Positions 1 to 9,677 of a DNA stretch of 64,000 nt are shown piece by piece (within the stretch, counting starts at the first letter, position 1; each line of letters opens with the position of its first letter). The notes under the pieces were generated by a model. It was given only the letters and a program-made list of their open reading frames with translations, was not told where the DNA came from and made no database searches. The DNA lies in NCBI RefSeq assembly GCF_024347455.1, contig NZ_AP025483.1, forward strand, positions 62,001 to 126,000, read 5' to 3'. The position numbers and the translations under genes were made by a program. The stretch is from Vibrio echinoideorum (GTDB lineage: Bacteria; Pseudomonadota; Gammaproteobacteria; Enterobacterales; Vibrionaceae).

Positions 1-477
1 GGTCACGACAAGTTATCTACTTACGGTATTGGTCGTGACCATAGCCATGATTATTGGATCAGCATCTTCCGTCAGTTGATTCACAAAGGCTTACTGTTCC
101 AAAATATTACTCGCAACTCGACTTTACAGCTGACAGAAGAGGCTCGCCCGCTGCTGCGTGGTGAAATGCCTTTGGAGCTTGCTGTACCTCGTTTAGATAC
201 CGCGGTACGTAATGCTAAATCAGATAAGCTGAGCAGTAAGAACTACGATAAGAAGCTATTTGCAAAACTGCGTAAGTTACGTAAGTCGATTGCTGATGAA
301 GACAGTTTACCGCCATACGTGGTATTCAGTGATGCAACTCTAATTGATATGGCTGAAATCTTGCCAACATCCTACGGTGAGATGCTGGCAGTGAATGGTG
401 TTGGTCAACGCAAACTCGATAAATACGCTGATCCATTCTTAGATTTGATTCAAGAACACATCACTACACACGGTTAA
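1..477 (+). CDS. recQ: ATP-dependent DNA helicase RecQ, C-terminal part
   Basis: The reading frame is open from the first base of the window and codes for the last 158 residues of RecQ, the 3'-5' helicase of RecF-type recombination and fork repair. The first ~40 residues (GHDKLSTYGIGRDHS..., then HKGLL) belong to the winged-helix (RQC) domain that contacts the duplex. Residues ~75-155 form an HRDC domain (KLFAKLRKLRKSIA, then LPPYVVFSDATL and LAVNGVGQRKLDKY), which binds single-stranded DNA. The helicase core and zinc site lie upstream of the window. The normal stop at 475-477 is followed by a DUF3630 gene that may share the transcript. Confidence 0.95.
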   Translation, partial: GHDKLSTYGIGRDHSHDYWISIFRQLIHKGLLFQNITRNSTLQLTEEARPLLRGEMPLELAVPRLDTAVRNAKSDKLSSKNYDKKLFAKLRKLRKSIADEDSLPPYVVFSDATLIDMAEILPTSYGEMLAVNGVGQRKLDKYADPFLDLIQEHITTHG

Positions 478-550
478 TCGATGAGTTTGTAGAAGCGGCT
501 AGCTTATAAGAACGGTTAGTTCATAGAAAAAGAATAAGGTTGATAGGGAC

Positions 551-862
551 ATGACAACACAAACAGAATTTGGGTTAAGAGAGTACTTGGCTGACGAAGG
601 GCGTTTATTGATTACGTCTCCAAGTTTTGATTTTGATTCTTACGAAGTGTTAGGTGAAAAGCTGGTGGCGTTACTGTCAGCGTCTGTTGTCGAAAAACAA
701 TGGGATGCCGATATGCATTCTTGGTTGATTGATTTTGAAGACTGCCGGATGTTTTTAAAATCTGAACATTACAGTGAATCAATCTGGTTTGAGTCGTTAA
801 ACGCTGAAGAAAGCCGAGAAGAGTTTGATTATCTCGCGACGCTTTTCAAGCGTGGCTTCTAA
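551..862 (+). CDS. DUF3630 family protein
   Basis: A 103-residue acidic cytoplasmic protein with no signal peptide or membrane segment. Its sequence (FDSYEVLGEKLVALL, DFEDCRMFLKSEHYSESIWFE) fits DUF3630, a small family of unknown function that I recall next to recQ in Vibrio and related genera. It starts 73 bp after the recQ stop, behind a short purine-rich stretch, and probably shares its transcript. The last codons, for FKRGF and stop, are followed one base later by a near copy of the same 18 bases (864-881), which looks like a tandem duplication of the gene end. No function can be given. Confidence 0.75.
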   Translation: MTTQTEFGLREYLADEGRLLITSPSFDFDSYEVLGEKLVALLSASVVEKQWDADMHSWLIDFEDCRMFLKSEHYSESIWFESLNAEESREEFDYLATLFKRGF

Positions 863-863
863 C

Positions 864-881
864 TTCAAGCGCGGTTTCTAA
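864..881 (+). repeat. near copy of the end of the DUF3630 gene
   Basis: These 18 bases again read FKRGF-stop and differ from 845-862 only at third codon positions (CGT/CGC and GGC/GGT). The copy lies one base after the real stop, so it is not translated in frame. It looks like an old tandem duplication. Confidence 0.5.
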
Positions 882-948
882 TTTTAGGCATAGCACCTAA
901 AAACCTCGCTTTAAAAAACATAGCTTCTAACGCCATTCACCAATAAAA

Positions 949-978
949 GTGAGAATAAACGTTTGCGTTTGTTCTCAC
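949..978 (+). terminator. strong hairpin without U-tract between the recQ and yhhQ units
   Basis: GTGAGAATAAACG pairs with CGTTTGTTCTCAC (13 pairs, one T-G) around a TTTG loop. No T-run follows, so this is not a classical intrinsic terminator. It may protect the 3' end of the recQ-DUF3630 message, and it sits directly before the -35 box of the next promoter. Confidence 0.45.
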
Positions 979-980
979 CG

Positions 981-1008
981 TTGCAGCCAATATTGATTAA
1001 TGTATAAT
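981..1008 (+). promoter_or_regulatory. sigma70-type promoter for yhhQ
   Basis: TTGCAG (981-986) and a perfect TATAAT (1003-1008) are 16 bp apart. Transcription would start near 1015, giving a leader of about 130 nt that contains the riboswitch at 1101-1136. Confidence 0.65.
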
Positions 1009-1100
1009 CGCTCGCCGCTCAATAGAGCAATTTATAGATACATTTTTTAATTCACATTATTGGTAAGAGCTTTCTTGGTTTATTCGAAGAAATGACTCGA

Positions 1101-1136
1101 TTTGGGTTCCCTCACCCCCAAACCAAACTAAAAAGG
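1101..1136 (+). promoter_or_regulatory. preQ1-I-type riboswitch controlling yhhQ translation
   Basis: Stem P1 is TTTGGG (1101-1106) with CCCAAA (1117-1122). The loop carries the family's conserved TTC after the G run and a CACC segment. An A-rich tail with AAACTAA follows and ends in AAGG (1133-1136). The GG can pair with CC of the loop (1115-1116) to form the H-type pseudoknot. AAGG is also the Shine-Dalgarno sequence, 6 nt from the ATG at 1143, so bound preQ1 should block ribosome entry. The downstream gene is a queuosine-precursor transporter, a known target of this class. The call rests on manual motif matching. Confidence 0.75.
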
Positions 1137-1142
1137 TACAGC

Positions 1143-1814
1143 ATGAGTAACTTTACCCCTGCGCAACAGCGCAAAGCCCTAGCATTATTAGTTTTGTTCC
1201 ATTTGGTCATTATTGCATCAAGCAACTATCTGGTTCAGCTCCCTTTTACCGTCTTCGGTATGCACACCACTTGGGGTGCTTTCACTTTCCCGTTTATCTT
1301 CTTAGCGACTGACCTGACCGTACGCATTTTTGGCGCGCAGCTTGCTCGTAAAATCATTTTCTTAGTGATGTTACCTGCACTGGCCGTTTCCTATTTATTG
1401 TCTGTCGTGTTCTTTGAAGGCTCATTTCAAGGCTTTAGCCAACTAGGCGAGTTTAACTTATTTGTTGCACGTATCGCTGCGGCGAGCTTCATGGCTTACT
1501 TGCTTGGTCAGATCTTGGATGTGCATGTTTTCAACCGTCTACGTCAGCTTAAACAATGGTGGGTAGCACCAACTTGTTCAACTCTATTCGGTAATGCGCT
1601 GGATACTGTCGCTTTCTTTGCGATTGCTTTTTACCAAAGCCCAGATCCATTTATGGCTGAGCATTGGACTGAGATTGCGTTGGTTGATTACGGCTTCAAA
1701 CTTATCATTAGCTTAGGTCTGTTTGTTCCTATGTACGGTGTGCTTCTAAATTACGTCGTTAAAAAGCTAACTGCTGTAAATCCAGACTTCAAAGCAACCG
1801 GTGTTAATGCGTAA
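1143..1814 (+). CDS. yhhQ: queuosine precursor transporter YhhQ
   Basis: A 223-residue inner-membrane protein of the YhhQ/COG1738 family, which imports 7-cyano-7-deazaguanine and related precursors for queuosine modification of tRNA. It has about six hydrophobic segments and conserved family stretches (GMHTTWGAFTFPFIFLATDLTVRIFG near residue 40, FGNALDTVAFFAIAF near residue 145). I start it at ATG 1143 rather than at an upstream in-frame ATG (1092). The length then matches E. coli YhhQ, AAGG lies 6 nt upstream, and the 1092 start would place coding sequence over the riboswitch. Regulation is probably translational through that element. Confidence 0.9.
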   Translation: MSNFTPAQQRKALALLVLFHLVIIASSNYLVQLPFTVFGMHTTWGAFTFPFIFLATDLTVRIFGAQLARKIIFLVMLPALAVSYLLSVVFFEGSFQGFSQLGEFNLFVARIAAASFMAYLLGQILDVHVFNRLRQLKQWWVAPTCSTLFGNALDTVAFFAIAFYQSPDPFMAEHWTEIALVDYGFKLIISLGLFVPMYGVLLNYVVKKLTAVNPDFKATGVNA

Positions 1815-1861
1815 ATCTTAGTAGTTGGTTCATTACGTTAAGCGTTAATGGTACAGATAAG

Positions 1862-1899
1862 AAAAAGCCCAAGTTAGTGAACTAACTTGGGCTTTTTTT
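1862..1899. terminator. bidirectional terminator between yhhQ and gppA
   Basis: GCCCAAGTTAGT (1867-1878) pairs with ACTAACTTGGGC (1881-1892). It is flanked by five A and seven T, so it can stop the yhhQ transcript and the convergent rhlB-gppA transcript. Confidence 0.85.
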
Positions 1900-1923
1900 A
1901 TTTCTAGCGTCAGATGATTAATA

Positions 1924-3417
1924 TCAGAGGCACTCTATGTTTAGCGGCCAACCGATATCAGTTTGACGGTTCGACTCGATTTCTAATTCAGCAGCCGTCA
2001 ATGGGTTGGCTTCTAACCATTGCTTAGACAGGTTTAATGTTAGCTTGTCATCTTGTGCCGTTAACTTCACTTGAGCTACAAGATCAGGGCTACGGCGATG
2101 GGTTAACAAAATGGCTAAGCGCAGAATACGTAAAATACGTTTGCTGCTAGTACCTGATACTGCGTGTTGCTCTGGCAGTGATGTCAGCTGTTCGCGGTAG
2201 CGGCGTACAAGTTCACCTAGATAGTGTTTTTGAGCACGTGTAAAACCGGGTAAATCCAAGTTTTGTAATAAATACGCGCTGTGTTCGCCACCTTTTTTGA
2301 AATCGATGGTTAAACCAATCTCATGCAGTTTAGCTGCGGTTTGCAAAAGAATTCCCGCCTGAGGTTCTGATACCCATGCATCAGCGCCCGCTTGTTCAAA
2401 TAGAGATTGTGCTAACGATGCGACTTGCTCACCGTAAGTAACATCCATTTGGTAGCGAGACTGAACGCTAGCTACGGTACGAGCTCGAATATCTTCTTGG
2501 CGTAATTCAACGACCATCTCATAAGCAAGGCCTTCACGTAGCGCTCCGCCTGCAAGGGTCATTGAGTCAATCTCAAGTAGCTCAAAGATAGCAATCAGAA
2601 TAGATAGGCCACTCGGGAACACTAATGCTCGCTCCAGTGTGAGTCCTTCTATTTCTAGCTCTTCGAGCCTTTCTGTTGCCATTGCTTGTTTTTGGAGGCG
2701 TTTGAGCTTGGTGTGAGTGATTACCTCATCCATACCTTGTGCCAACATGATTTCTTGCAAAGCTTGAACGGTACCACTTGCACCAACACAGACATCCCAT
2801 CCGATATCAGTGTAGCTATCAAGGATTGGCGCCAAGGTTGATTTTGCAGCTTCAATAGCATTGTCGAAGTTGGTTGCGGTCAATTGGCGATCTTTAAAGT
2901 GACGCTCAAGCCAAGTAACACACCCCATTTTTAAGCTGGTTAACGCTTTTGCTGAGAAACCTTCACCGATGATCATCTCGGTACTTGCACCACCAATATC
3001 AACCACCAAGCGGCGGCCACTGCCTCCAGAAGTGTGCGCAACACCTTTATAGATAGTCGCAGCCTCTTCTTCACCAGAGATAACATTGATGTCGTAACCG
3101 AGTATTTGGTTCGCTTTCTCTAGAAAGATATCCACATTTGTTGCAGTACGCAGAGTCGCGGTACCGACAATGCGGATATTTTCTTTAGGAATGTCTTGCA
3201 GTCGCTCTGCAAAGAGACTCAAACAGTCCCAGCCTCGCTGCATGGCTTCATTACTAAGCGCGTTATGTTCATCTAAGCCTGCAGCCAAACGAACTTTACG
3301 TTTAATTTTTGCCATGGTCTGTACGCTGCCATCAATATGACGCACAACGAGCATATGAAAACTGTTCGACCCGAGGTCGATTGCAGCGAAAAGCGGAGGT
3401 GACACTGTTTGACTCAT
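1924..3417 (-). CDS. gppA: guanosine-5'-triphosphate,3'-diphosphate pyrophosphatase GppA
   Basis: A 497-residue member of the Ppx/GppA family, which hydrolyses pppGpp to ppGpp and can also act on polyphosphate. The ASKHA-fold phosphate motifs are visible: [14 protein letters not shown] near the N-terminus, [30 protein letters not shown] and [11 protein letters not shown]. The C-terminal half has the HD-like helical part ([21 protein letters not shown]). It follows rhlB by 6 bp on the minus strand, and its Shine-Dalgarno AAGGAAG overlaps the end of rhlB. This rhlB-gppA arrangement beside trxA and rho is as in E. coli and favours GppA over Ppx. Confidence 0.9.
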   Translation of the reverse strand: MSQTVSPPLFAAIDLGSNSFHMLVVRHIDGSVQTMAKIKRKVRLAAGLDEHNALSNEAMQRGWDCLSLFAERLQDIPKENIRIVGTATLRTATNVDIFLEKANQILGYDINVISGEEEAATIYKGVAHTSGGSGRRLVVDIGGASTEMIIGEGFSAKALTSLKMGCVTWLERHFKDRQLTATNFDNAIEAAKSTLAPILDSYTDIGWDVCVGASGTVQALQEIMLAQGMDEVITHTKLKRLQKQAMATERLEELEIEGLTLERALVFPSGLSILIAIFELLEIDSMTLAGGALREGLAYEMVVELRQEDIRARTVASVQSRYQMDVTYGEQVASLAQSLFEQAGADAWVSEPQAGILLQTAAKLHEIGLTIDFKKGGEHSAYLLQNLDLPGFTRAQKHYLGELVRRYREQLTSLPEQHAVSGTSSKRILRILRLAILLTHRRSPDLVAQVKLTAQDDKLTLNLSKQWLEANPLTAAELEIESNRQTDIGWPLNIECL

Positions 3418-3423
3418 AAGCGA

Positions 3424-4734
3424 CTAAGCTTCCTTGTTATGACGCGGTTGGCGAGGGCGACGGTTTTGATTTGGTTTACGGTTACCGTTACGTGGGCCAT
3501 TGTTATTTGAGCGACGCTGCTGCGGGTTACGCGGACGTAAACGCAGTGGTGCTGGTAGATCTTCCATTAATGCCGTTGCATCATAGTCAGAAACTGGAAT
3601 CGCGTGTTCGATGTATTCTTCAATCGGAGGAAGATTGATTGCGTAATCTTCACAAGCGAAACTAATTGAATGACCACTTTCACCAGCACGGCCTGTACGG
3701 CCAATACGGTGAACATAATCTTCACAATCATCAGGTAGATCGAAGTTGAATACGTGTGTTACTTGAGGGATATGTAAACCACGAGCAGCAACATCCGTTG
3801 CAACTAACAGGTCAACTTCACCTTGAGTGAACTGCTCAAGAATCTTTTCACGTTTCTTCTGCGGAACATCACCGTTAAGCAGGCCTACACGGTGTCCGTC
3901 GGCTGCTAGGTGGCCCCAAACCGACTCACACTTATGCTTCGTGTTAGCGAAGATAATTGCGCGATCTGGCCATTCTTCTTCAATCAACGTTTGTAGCAGT
4001 GCCATTTTGTGTTCATTTGAAGGATAAAATAATTCTTCTTGAATACGGTGGCCTGTTTTACGCTCTGGCTCAACAACAACATGCTCTGGGTTATGCATGT
4101 GTTCGAACGCAAGTTCTTGTACGCGGTAAGACAGCGTCGCAGAGAACAGCATGTTCAAGCGATCTTTAGGTTCTGGCATGCGACGGAACAAGAAGCGGAT
4201 GTCTTTAATGAAGCCCAGATCAAACATACGGTCGGCTTCATCAAGCACAACAGCTTGAATGTAGTTAAGGTTGAAAACCTTCTGTTTGTAGAAATCGATG
4301 ATACGGCCTGTAGTACCAATTAAGATATCTGCGCCTTCTTCGATTTTACCCTGTTGCTTATCGTAGCTTTCGCCGCCGTAAGCAAGTGCTGCTTTGATAC
4401 CAGTGCTTGCGACTAGAGAATCAGCATCGTTGTAGATCTGAATCGCGAGTTCACGCGTAGGTGCCATAATAATCGCACGTGGCTGGTTAGGCTTACGCCC
4501 TTCATGCTCAGGTGTTTTTAGCAGGTGGTTAAAAGTAGCAGTGAGAAACGCAAGCGTTTTACCAGTACCCGTTTGGGCCTGGCCTGCAATGTCTTGGCCG
4601 GTGAGCAGTACCGGGAGCGCCAAGGCTTGGATAGGGGTACAGTAATCGAACCCTTTTTTCTCCAATCCTTCAATGACTTGCGGGAGTAAATCCAAGTCGG
4701 CGAACTTTTGCTCTGTGATATGCGTCTTTTTCAT
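3424..4734 (-). CDS. rhlB: ATP-dependent RNA helicase RhlB
   Basis: A 436-residue DEAD-box helicase of the RNA degradosome that unwinds structured RNA for RNase E and PNPase. The motifs appear in order: Q-motif region ([13 protein letters not shown]), Walker [27 protein letters not shown] ([13 protein letters not shown]), SAT ([10 protein letters not shown]), then in domain 2 [24 protein letters not shown] and [10 protein letters not shown]. The basic tail ([19 protein letters not shown]) resembles the RNA-binding tail of RhlB. The gene is divergent from trxA and leads the rhlB-gppA unit. Confidence 0.95.
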   Translation of the reverse strand: MKKTHITEQKFADLDLLPQVIEGLEKKGFDYCTPIQALALPVLLTGQDIAGQAQTGTGKTLAFLTATFNHLLKTPEHEGRKPNQPRAIIMAPTRELAIQIYNDADSLVASTGIKAALAYGGESYDKQQGKIEEGADILIGTTGRIIDFYKQKVFNLNYIQAVVLDEADRMFDLGFIKDIRFLFRRMPEPKDRLNMLFSATLSYRVQELAFEHMHNPEHVVVEPERKTGHRIQEELFYPSNEHKMALLQTLIEEEWPDRAIIFANTKHKCESVWGHLAADGHRVGLLNGDVPQKKREKILEQFTQGEVDLLVATDVAARGLHIPQVTHVFNFDLPDDCEDYVHRIGRTGRAGESGHSISFACEDYAINLPPIEEYIEHAIPVSDYDATALMEDLPAPLRLRPRNPQQRRSNNNGPRNGNRKPNQNRRPRQPRHNKEA

Positions 4735-4799
4735 TGCTATAGAATATCAGCTTAAGCTTGCAATACGAAAGTAAATACATTCCAATAGGGCATCTATTT

Positions 4800-4820
4800 A
4801 CTGGTTATCATCCAACCAGT
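4800..4820 (+). promoter_or_regulatory. small inverted repeat in the trxA leader
   Basis: ACTGGTT (4800-4806) and AACCAGT (4814-4820) are separated by 7 nt, just before the trxA Shine-Dalgarno. It could be an mRNA hairpin or an operator. The 111-bp gap between divergent rhlB and trxA must hold both promoters; I could not assign clear -10/-35 boxes. Confidence 0.35.
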
Positions 4821-4845
4821 TCTAAAAAATACATTGGAGTGGAAG

Positions 4846-5172
4846 ATGAGTGATAAGATTTTGCAGCTAACTGATGACGGTTTTGATAACGATGTAATCA
4901 ACGCTGCAGGCCCGGTTCTTGTTGATTTTTGGGCTGAATGGTGTGGTCCTTGTAAGATGATCGCTCCGATTCTTGATGAAATCGCAGACGAGTACGAAGG
5001 CAAACTCACTATCGGTAAATTAAATATCGACCAAAACGCAGGCACTCCACCGAAATTTGGTATTCGCGGTATTCCAACGTTACTTCTTTTTAAAGATGGT
5101 GGCGTAGCAGCAACTAAAGTTGGTGCATTGTCTAAAACTCAACTTAAAGAGTTCCTAGACGCTAACCTATAA
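4846..5172 (+). CDS. trxA: thioredoxin 1
   Basis: A 108-residue thioredoxin, the cytoplasmic disulfide reductant recycled by thioredoxin reductase. The active site is W32-C33-G34-P35-C36-K37, and the cis-proline loop [11 protein letters not shown] is present. The start is ATG 4846, with GGAG 6 nt upstream (4836-4839); an in-frame ATG four codons earlier has no such signal and would add residues not found in the family. It is monocistronic, ends in a strong terminator, and lies between rhlB (divergent) and rho, as in enterobacteria. Confidence 0.97.
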   Translation: MSDKILQLTDDGFDNDVINAAGPVLVDFWAEWCGPCKMIAPILDEIADEYEGKLTIGKLNIDQNAGTPPKFGIRGIPTLLLFKDGGVAATKVGALSKTQLKEFLDANL

Positions 5173-5192
5173 TTAGGTGAGCATTTGAAAAG

Positions 5193-5226
5193 AAACCGCG
5201 CAGTTAACAGATGCGCGGTTTTGTTT
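5193..5226 (+). terminator. trxA terminator
   Basis: AACCGCGCA (5194-5202) pairs with TGCGCGGTT (5212-5220), followed by a T-rich run. Confidence 0.85.
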
Positions 5227-5371
5227 TTTCTAAGCTATGGACTAGTCTTAGTTTTAGTGCTAATTTATCGCACGTTAATTGAACAAATTCTCTTCTTGGT
5301 CGAGCCTGTGACCAAATCCTTCTTAACTTAAGAAAACAGATCCTATTTTGACTAAACAAACTTCCACCACT

Positions 5372-6631
5372 ATGAATCTTACTGAACTGAAGAACAGACC
5401 TGTGTCTGAACTTGTTAAACTTAGCGAAAGCCTAGGTCTTGAAAATCAAGCTCGTCTAAGAAAGCAAGACATTATCTTCTCCATCCTTAAAGCGCATGCA
5501 AAAAGTGGTGAAGACATCTTTGGTGATGGTGTTCTAGAAATTCTTCAAGACGGTTTTGGCTTCCTACGTAGCGGCGACAGCTCATACCTTGCTGGCCCTG
5601 ATGATATTTACGTATCACCTAGCCAGATTCGTCGTTTTAACCTACGCACGGGTGACTCTATTGGCGGTAAAATCCGTCCACCTAAAGATGGCGAACGTTA
5701 CTTTGCTCTGCTTAAAGTAAATACGGTTAACTACGATAAACCAGACAACGCTCGTAACAAGATCCTTTTTGAAAACCTGACTCCTCTTCACGCCAACGAA
5801 CGTATGGTGATGGAAGCGGGTAATGGTGCGACAGAAGATATCACGGCACGAATTCTTGACCTAGCTTCACCAATCGGTAAAGGTCAGCGTGGTCTTATTG
5901 TTGCTCCGCCTAAAGCGGGTAAAACAATGCTTTTGCAAAATATTGCCCAAAGCATTGCTCGTAACCATCCTGAGTGTGAACTAATGGTTCTACTTATCGA
6001 TGAGCGTCCAGAAGAAGTAACAGAAATGCAGCGCCTAGTTAAAGGCGAAGTAATCGCATCAACTTTTGATGAGCCAGCATCTCGCCACGTACAAGTAGCA
6101 GAAATGGTAATCGAGAAGGCGAAGCGTCTTGTTGAACACAAGAAAGATGTGGTTATCCTACTGGACTCAATCACTCGTCTAGCTCGTGCTTACAACACTG
6201 TTATTCCTTCATCAGGTAAAGTTCTTACTGGTGGTGTTGATGCAAATGCTCTACATCGTCCAAAGCGTTTCTTCGGTGCGGCACGTAACGTAGAAGAAGG
6301 CGGTAGCTTAACTATCATCGCAACAGCACTGGTTGATACTGGTTCTAAGATGGATGAAGTAATCTACGAAGAGTTTAAAGGTACAGGTAACATGGAACTG
6401 CACCTAAACCGTAAGATTGCAGAAAAACGTGTATTCCCAGCGATTGATTTCAACCGCTCAGGTACTCGTCGTGAAGAGCTGCTTACTAAGAGCGATGAAC
6501 TACAGAAGATGTGGATCCTGCGTAAGATTGTTCACCCTATGGGCGAAACTGATGCAATGGAATTCCTTATCGACAAGTTAGCAATGACTAAAACGAACGA
6601 TGAGTTCTTTGACGCAATGCGTCGTCAGTAA
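5372..6631 (+). CDS. rho: transcription termination factor Rho
   Basis: A 419-residue hexameric RNA helicase that terminates transcription. The N-terminal RNA-binding domain begins [17 protein letters not shown] and includes DGFGFLRS with the [20 protein letters not shown] strand region. The ATPase domain carries Walker [12 protein letters not shown] near residue 180, Walker [17 protein letters not shown], the Q-loop region [20 protein letters not shown] and the R-loop KGTGNMEL. I use ATG 5372 because family members start at MNLTEL; an in-frame TTG at 5348 would add eight residues. The 145-nt stretch after the trxA terminator is the likely promoter and leader. Rho is autoregulated by attenuation in E. 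coli; that is not visible here. Confidence 0.97.
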   Translation: MNLTELKNRPVSELVKLSESLGLENQARLRKQDIIFSILKAHAKSGEDIFGDGVLEILQDGFGFLRSGDSSYLAGPDDIYVSPSQIRRFNLRTGDSIGGKIRPPKDGERYFALLKVNTVNYDKPDNARNKILFENLTPLHANERMVMEAGNGATEDITARILDLASPIGKGQRGLIVAPPKAGKTMLLQNIAQSIARNHPECELMVLLIDERPEEVTEMQRLVKGEVIASTFDEPASRHVQVAEMVIEKAKRLVEHKKDVVILLDSITRLARAYNTVIPSSGKVLTGGVDANALHRPKRFFGAARNVEEGGSLTIIATALVDTGSKMDEVIYEEFKGTGNMELHLNRKIAEKRVFPAIDFNRSGTRREELLTKSDELQKMWILRKIVHPMGETDAMEFLIDKLAMTKTNDEFFDAMRRQ

Positions 6632-6653
6632 TCTTGACTCGTTTATAGTTGTT

Positions 6654-6684
6654 AAAAAGCGCTGCCTTCGGGCGGCGCTTTTTA
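6654..6684 (+). terminator. rho terminator with TTCG tetraloop
   Basis: AAAAAGCGCTGCC pairs with GGCGGCGCTTTTT around a stable TTCG loop (6667-6670), followed by T residues. Confidence 0.85.
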
Positions 6685-6741
6685 TTTGCATTTTACAGCG
6701 CTAGCTTGCAGAATGACAAAAAGTGTTAAAAGGAAGTTAAA

Positions 6742-7737
6742 ATGCAACATGGACTGTTGTCATCATTACTCCTGTCTACTTCACTGTTACTTTCACCGGT
6801 TGGTATGATTTACGCCACCGAGATGTCTCCACATACAGTAGAGTCTTGGCTTGAGAATGATCAAGTAAAACTGAAAACTGCTGAATTACTCGAGCTTGTT
6901 GTGCGTGATGAAGTTAATTCTCTACGCTTTGCGCTTGAGCGCCTGACATTTCCCCAACAAGAGGTGGCTCGTTACCAACTCTTGAAAAAACTCGAACAAC
7001 AAAAAATCGTACTTACTCCTAAGATGTCTATCTTCATTGAGCAGCAACTCGCTATCACACCGACTTATCAAGTTCTGGAACGCGGGGATGGCTATGAGTT
7101 TACGGTACCTGCTTTTAATTACCCTTCGATTGCCAACCGTTTAATCAAGCAGTGGCACCAAGACCAAAAGACATTGGTGTTTGTGCTAGATGCTGAGAAG
7201 CAAGATCTTGATTTGAAAACGTGGCTGTCGGGCTCTGAACATCAAGTGCAAACTCGAGAGGCTCTATTAATCAGAGAGCTAGACAGTTTATCGCCCGAGG
7301 CTGTGGACTATCTAACGAAGCAGCTGACTAAATCTTCCATTGTGAGTTGGTTACCTTCAACTGAGGTAGTGGTTCGATTAGCTCAGGTTAGTGAAGACCC
7401 AGAGGTCTATAAGATTTTATGGCGTATGAAGGCAGATTATAGCAGCCAAGCTGAGTTAGTACGTCTTGCTGAAACTAGACAAACGTTCGCTCTTGAACAG
7501 GTTATGGCTGCGACCAAAAACCCTCGATTGAAAGACGAAGCCATCACATTGCTGACAAAGGTCAACCCGTTGTCGGATGAGGTTAAACAGTTTCTTGTCT
7601 CTCGAATGGCGATTGCCGATGAAGCACCATTAGTTGCTCGTGAATTGGCAAAACAAGGTCATACGCGTTGGTTGCAAGACCTAGTGAATGATAACCCTCA
7701 GGTTAAGAGTTCTTTGATTGAGCAAGCCTTACCGTAA
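6742..7737 (+). CDS. exported protein of unknown function
   Basis: A 331-residue protein with a signal peptide: residues 1-25 are hydrophobic (GLLSSLLLSTSLLLSPVGMIYA), with likely cleavage near IYA-TE. There is no lipobox, so a periplasmic location is inferred. The rest is rich in Leu, Glu and Gln and looks all-helical, with repeat-like helix pairs (DEVNSLRFALERL, AELVRLAETRQTFALEQVM, DEAPLVARELAKQG) resembling HEAT-type repeats. I do not recognise a family. A good Shine-Dalgarno (AAGGAAG) precedes the ATG. It lies alone between the rho and ubiD-side terminators. Confidence 0.75.
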   Translation: MQHGLLSSLLLSTSLLLSPVGMIYATEMSPHTVESWLENDQVKLKTAELLELVVRDEVNSLRFALERLTFPQQEVARYQLLKKLEQQKIVLTPKMSIFIEQQLAITPTYQVLERGDGYEFTVPAFNYPSIANRLIKQWHQDQKTLVFVLDAEKQDLDLKTWLSGSEHQVQTREALLIRELDSLSPEAVDYLTKQLTKSSIVSWLPSTEVVVRLAQVSEDPEVYKILWRMKADYSSQAELVRLAETRQTFALEQVMAATKNPRLKDEAITLLTKVNPLSDEVKQFLVSRMAIADEAPLVARELAKQGHTRWLQDLVNDNPQVKSSLIEQALP

Positions 7738-7766
7738 AGTGGATTTTGCCTCTCAATAACCTTACT

Positions 7767-7796
7767 AAAAAGGGGGATCTCAGTGTCACCCTTTTT
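7767..7796 (+). terminator. terminator after the 6742-7737 gene
   Basis: AAAAAGGG (7767-7774) pairs with CCCTTTTT (7789-7796), giving a hairpin ending in a T-run 30 bp after the stop codon. Confidence 0.65.
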
Positions 7797-7835
7797 GATA
7801 TACTGAGTGCAGAATAATCAGCATGTAGAAGTCCT

Positions 7836-9677
7836 ATGAGTTTTAAAGATTTACGTGATTTTATCGACCATCTTGAAAATATTGGTCAGTTGAAACGCAT
7901 TTCTCACCCTGTCGATCCAGATTACGAAATGACCGAGATTAGCGACCGTACTCTACGTGCTGGTGGCCCTGCTTTGTTATTTGAAAACCCAATAGGCTAT
8001 GACATGCCTGTTTTGACCAACTTATTTGGAACACCTAACCGTGTTGCTATTGGCATGGGCCGTCAAGAAGTCAAAGAGTTACGTGAAGTGGGTAAGTTAC
8101 TTGCCTACCTTAAAGAACCTGAACCACCAAAAGGCTTTAAAGACGCTCTTGATAAGCTGCCTGTGTTTAAGCAAGTCTTAAACATGCCGGCTAAACGCCT
8201 TCGCAAAGCGGCTTGCCAACAAGTTGTATGGCAAGGCGATGACGTCGACCTAGATAAAATTCCCGTGATGAGCTGTTGGGCGGACGATGTCGCGCCATTG
8301 CTAACATGGGGTTTAACGGTTACTCGTGGCCCGAACAAAAAACGCCAAAACTTAGGCATCTATCGCCAACAAAAGATCGGTAAAAACAAAGTTATCATGC
8401 GTTGGTTAGCTCACCGTGGTGGAGCGCTTGATCTACGTGACTGGATGGAAACTAACCCAGGTAAACCATTTCCGGTATCTGTAGCGTTTGGCGCCGATCC
8501 TGCAACGATTCTTGGCGCGGTTACACCAGTACCTGATACGTTATCTGAATACGCGTTTGCTGGTTTACTACGTGGTAGTAAAACTGAGGTGGTTAAGTCT
8601 GTGAGTAATGACCTCGACGTCCCAGCAAGTGCTGAAATCGTGATGGAAGGTTACATTGACCCTAATGAGTTCGCAGATGAAGGACCATATGGAGATCATA
8701 CCGGCTATTATAATGAGAAAGAAAAGCACCATGTGTTTACGATTACTCATGTCACCATGCGTGAGAATCCAATCTATCACAGTACCTATACAGGGCGTCC
8801 GCCAGATGAACCTGCAGTATTAGGAGTGGCACTCAATGAAGTGTTTGTTCCTATTCTACAAAAGCAGTTCCCAGAGATAGAAGACTTTTACTTACCACCG
8901 GAAGGTTGTTCATACCGAATGGCAGTAGTGACCATGAAGAAGCAATACCCAGGTCACGCTAAACGAGTGATGATGGGAGTATGGTCTTTCTTACGCCAGT
9001 TTATGTACACTAAATTTGTCTTGGTATGCGATGAAGACGTCAATGCTCGAGACTGGTCACAAGTCACAGCGGCCATGTGTAAGCATATGGATCCGTCACG
9101 TGATAGCTTGATGATAGAAAATACACCTATCGATTCGCTAGATTTTGCCTCTCCAGTGGTCGGCTTAGGTTCTAAAATGGGCTTAGACATTACTAAGAAG
9201 TGGGATGCTGAGTTAGCGCTGTCGCCAGATGTAGAAGCAACACCTGCAAATAGCGAACATATAGAAGGTAGCTTAGCTGAGTTAACCAAAGCTTTACCCG
9301 AAATTATAGATATTCACCTACAGAACGACAACGCTAGTATGGTTGTGGTGTCTATCGATAAGAAAGCGGTAGGTAATGGTAAGAAAATCATGGAAGCGGT
9401 TTGGTCTCAGTTCGATGAGAACAAGTTTGTTATTGTGTGTGATGGTGACGTTAATGTGAGTGACTGGAATGACATTATCTGGGCAGTGACCACTAGAATG
9501 GATCCTGAAAGAGATACGTTATTCCTACAGAATGAGACAGGACACTCCAAAATGGGGCTAGATGCGACCAATAAATTGGAAGGTGAGTGTCTTCGTGAAT
9601 GGGGCGTTCCAATCACAAAAGATCCTGAGCTCGTCAAAAAGATTGATAGCATTTGGGAACAGCTAGGAATTTCATGA
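7836..9677 (+). CDS. ubiD: 4-hydroxy-3-polyprenylbenzoate decarboxylase UbiD
   Basis: A 613-residue UbiD-family decarboxylase, dependent on prenylated FMN, acting in ubiquinone synthesis. Family stretches are clear: [22 protein letters not shown], the [16 protein letters not shown] segment, [22 protein letters not shown], and the catalytic E(D)[12 protein letters not shown]. It is about 115 residues longer than E. coli UbiD. The extra length seems to be a second copy of a C-terminal segment: residues ~362-457 ([29 protein letters not shown]) resemble ~502-581 ([29 protein letters not shown]). It overlaps the ferredoxin gene by ATGA, and fre follows, as ubiD-fre does in E. coli. Confidence 0.93.
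   Translation: MSFKDLRDFIDHLENIGQLKRISHPVDPDYEMTEISDRTLRAGGPALLFENPIGYDMPVLTNLFGTPNRVAIGMGRQEVKELREVGKLLAYLKEPEPPKGFKDALDKLPVFKQVLNMPAKRLRKAACQQVVWQGDDVDLDKIPVMSCWADDVAPLLTWGLTVTRGPNKKRQNLGIYRQQKIGKNKVIMRWLAHRGGALDLRDWMETNPGKPFPVSVAFGADPATILGAVTPVPDTLSEYAFAGLLRGSKTEVVKSVSNDLDVPASAEIVMEGYIDPNEFADEGPYGDHTGYYNEKEKHHVFTITHVTMRENPIYHSTYTGRPPDEPAVLGVALNEVFVPILQKQFPEIEDFYLPPEGCSYRMAVVTMKKQYPGHAKRVMMGVWSFLRQFMYTKFVLVCDEDVNARDWSQVTAAMCKHMDPSRDSLMIENTPIDSLDFASPVVGLGSKMGLDITKKWDAELALSPDVEATPANSEHIEGSLAELTKALPEIIDIHLQNDNASMVVVSIDKKAVGNGKKIMEAVWSQFDENKFVIVCDGDVNVSDWNDIIWAVTTRMDPERDTLFLQNETGHSKMGLDATNKLEGECLREWGVPITKDPELVKKIDSIWEQLGIS

Noticed and set aside
3827..4323. Plus-strand ORFs inside rhlB
   Set aside because: They are antisense shadows of a well-supported helicase gene.
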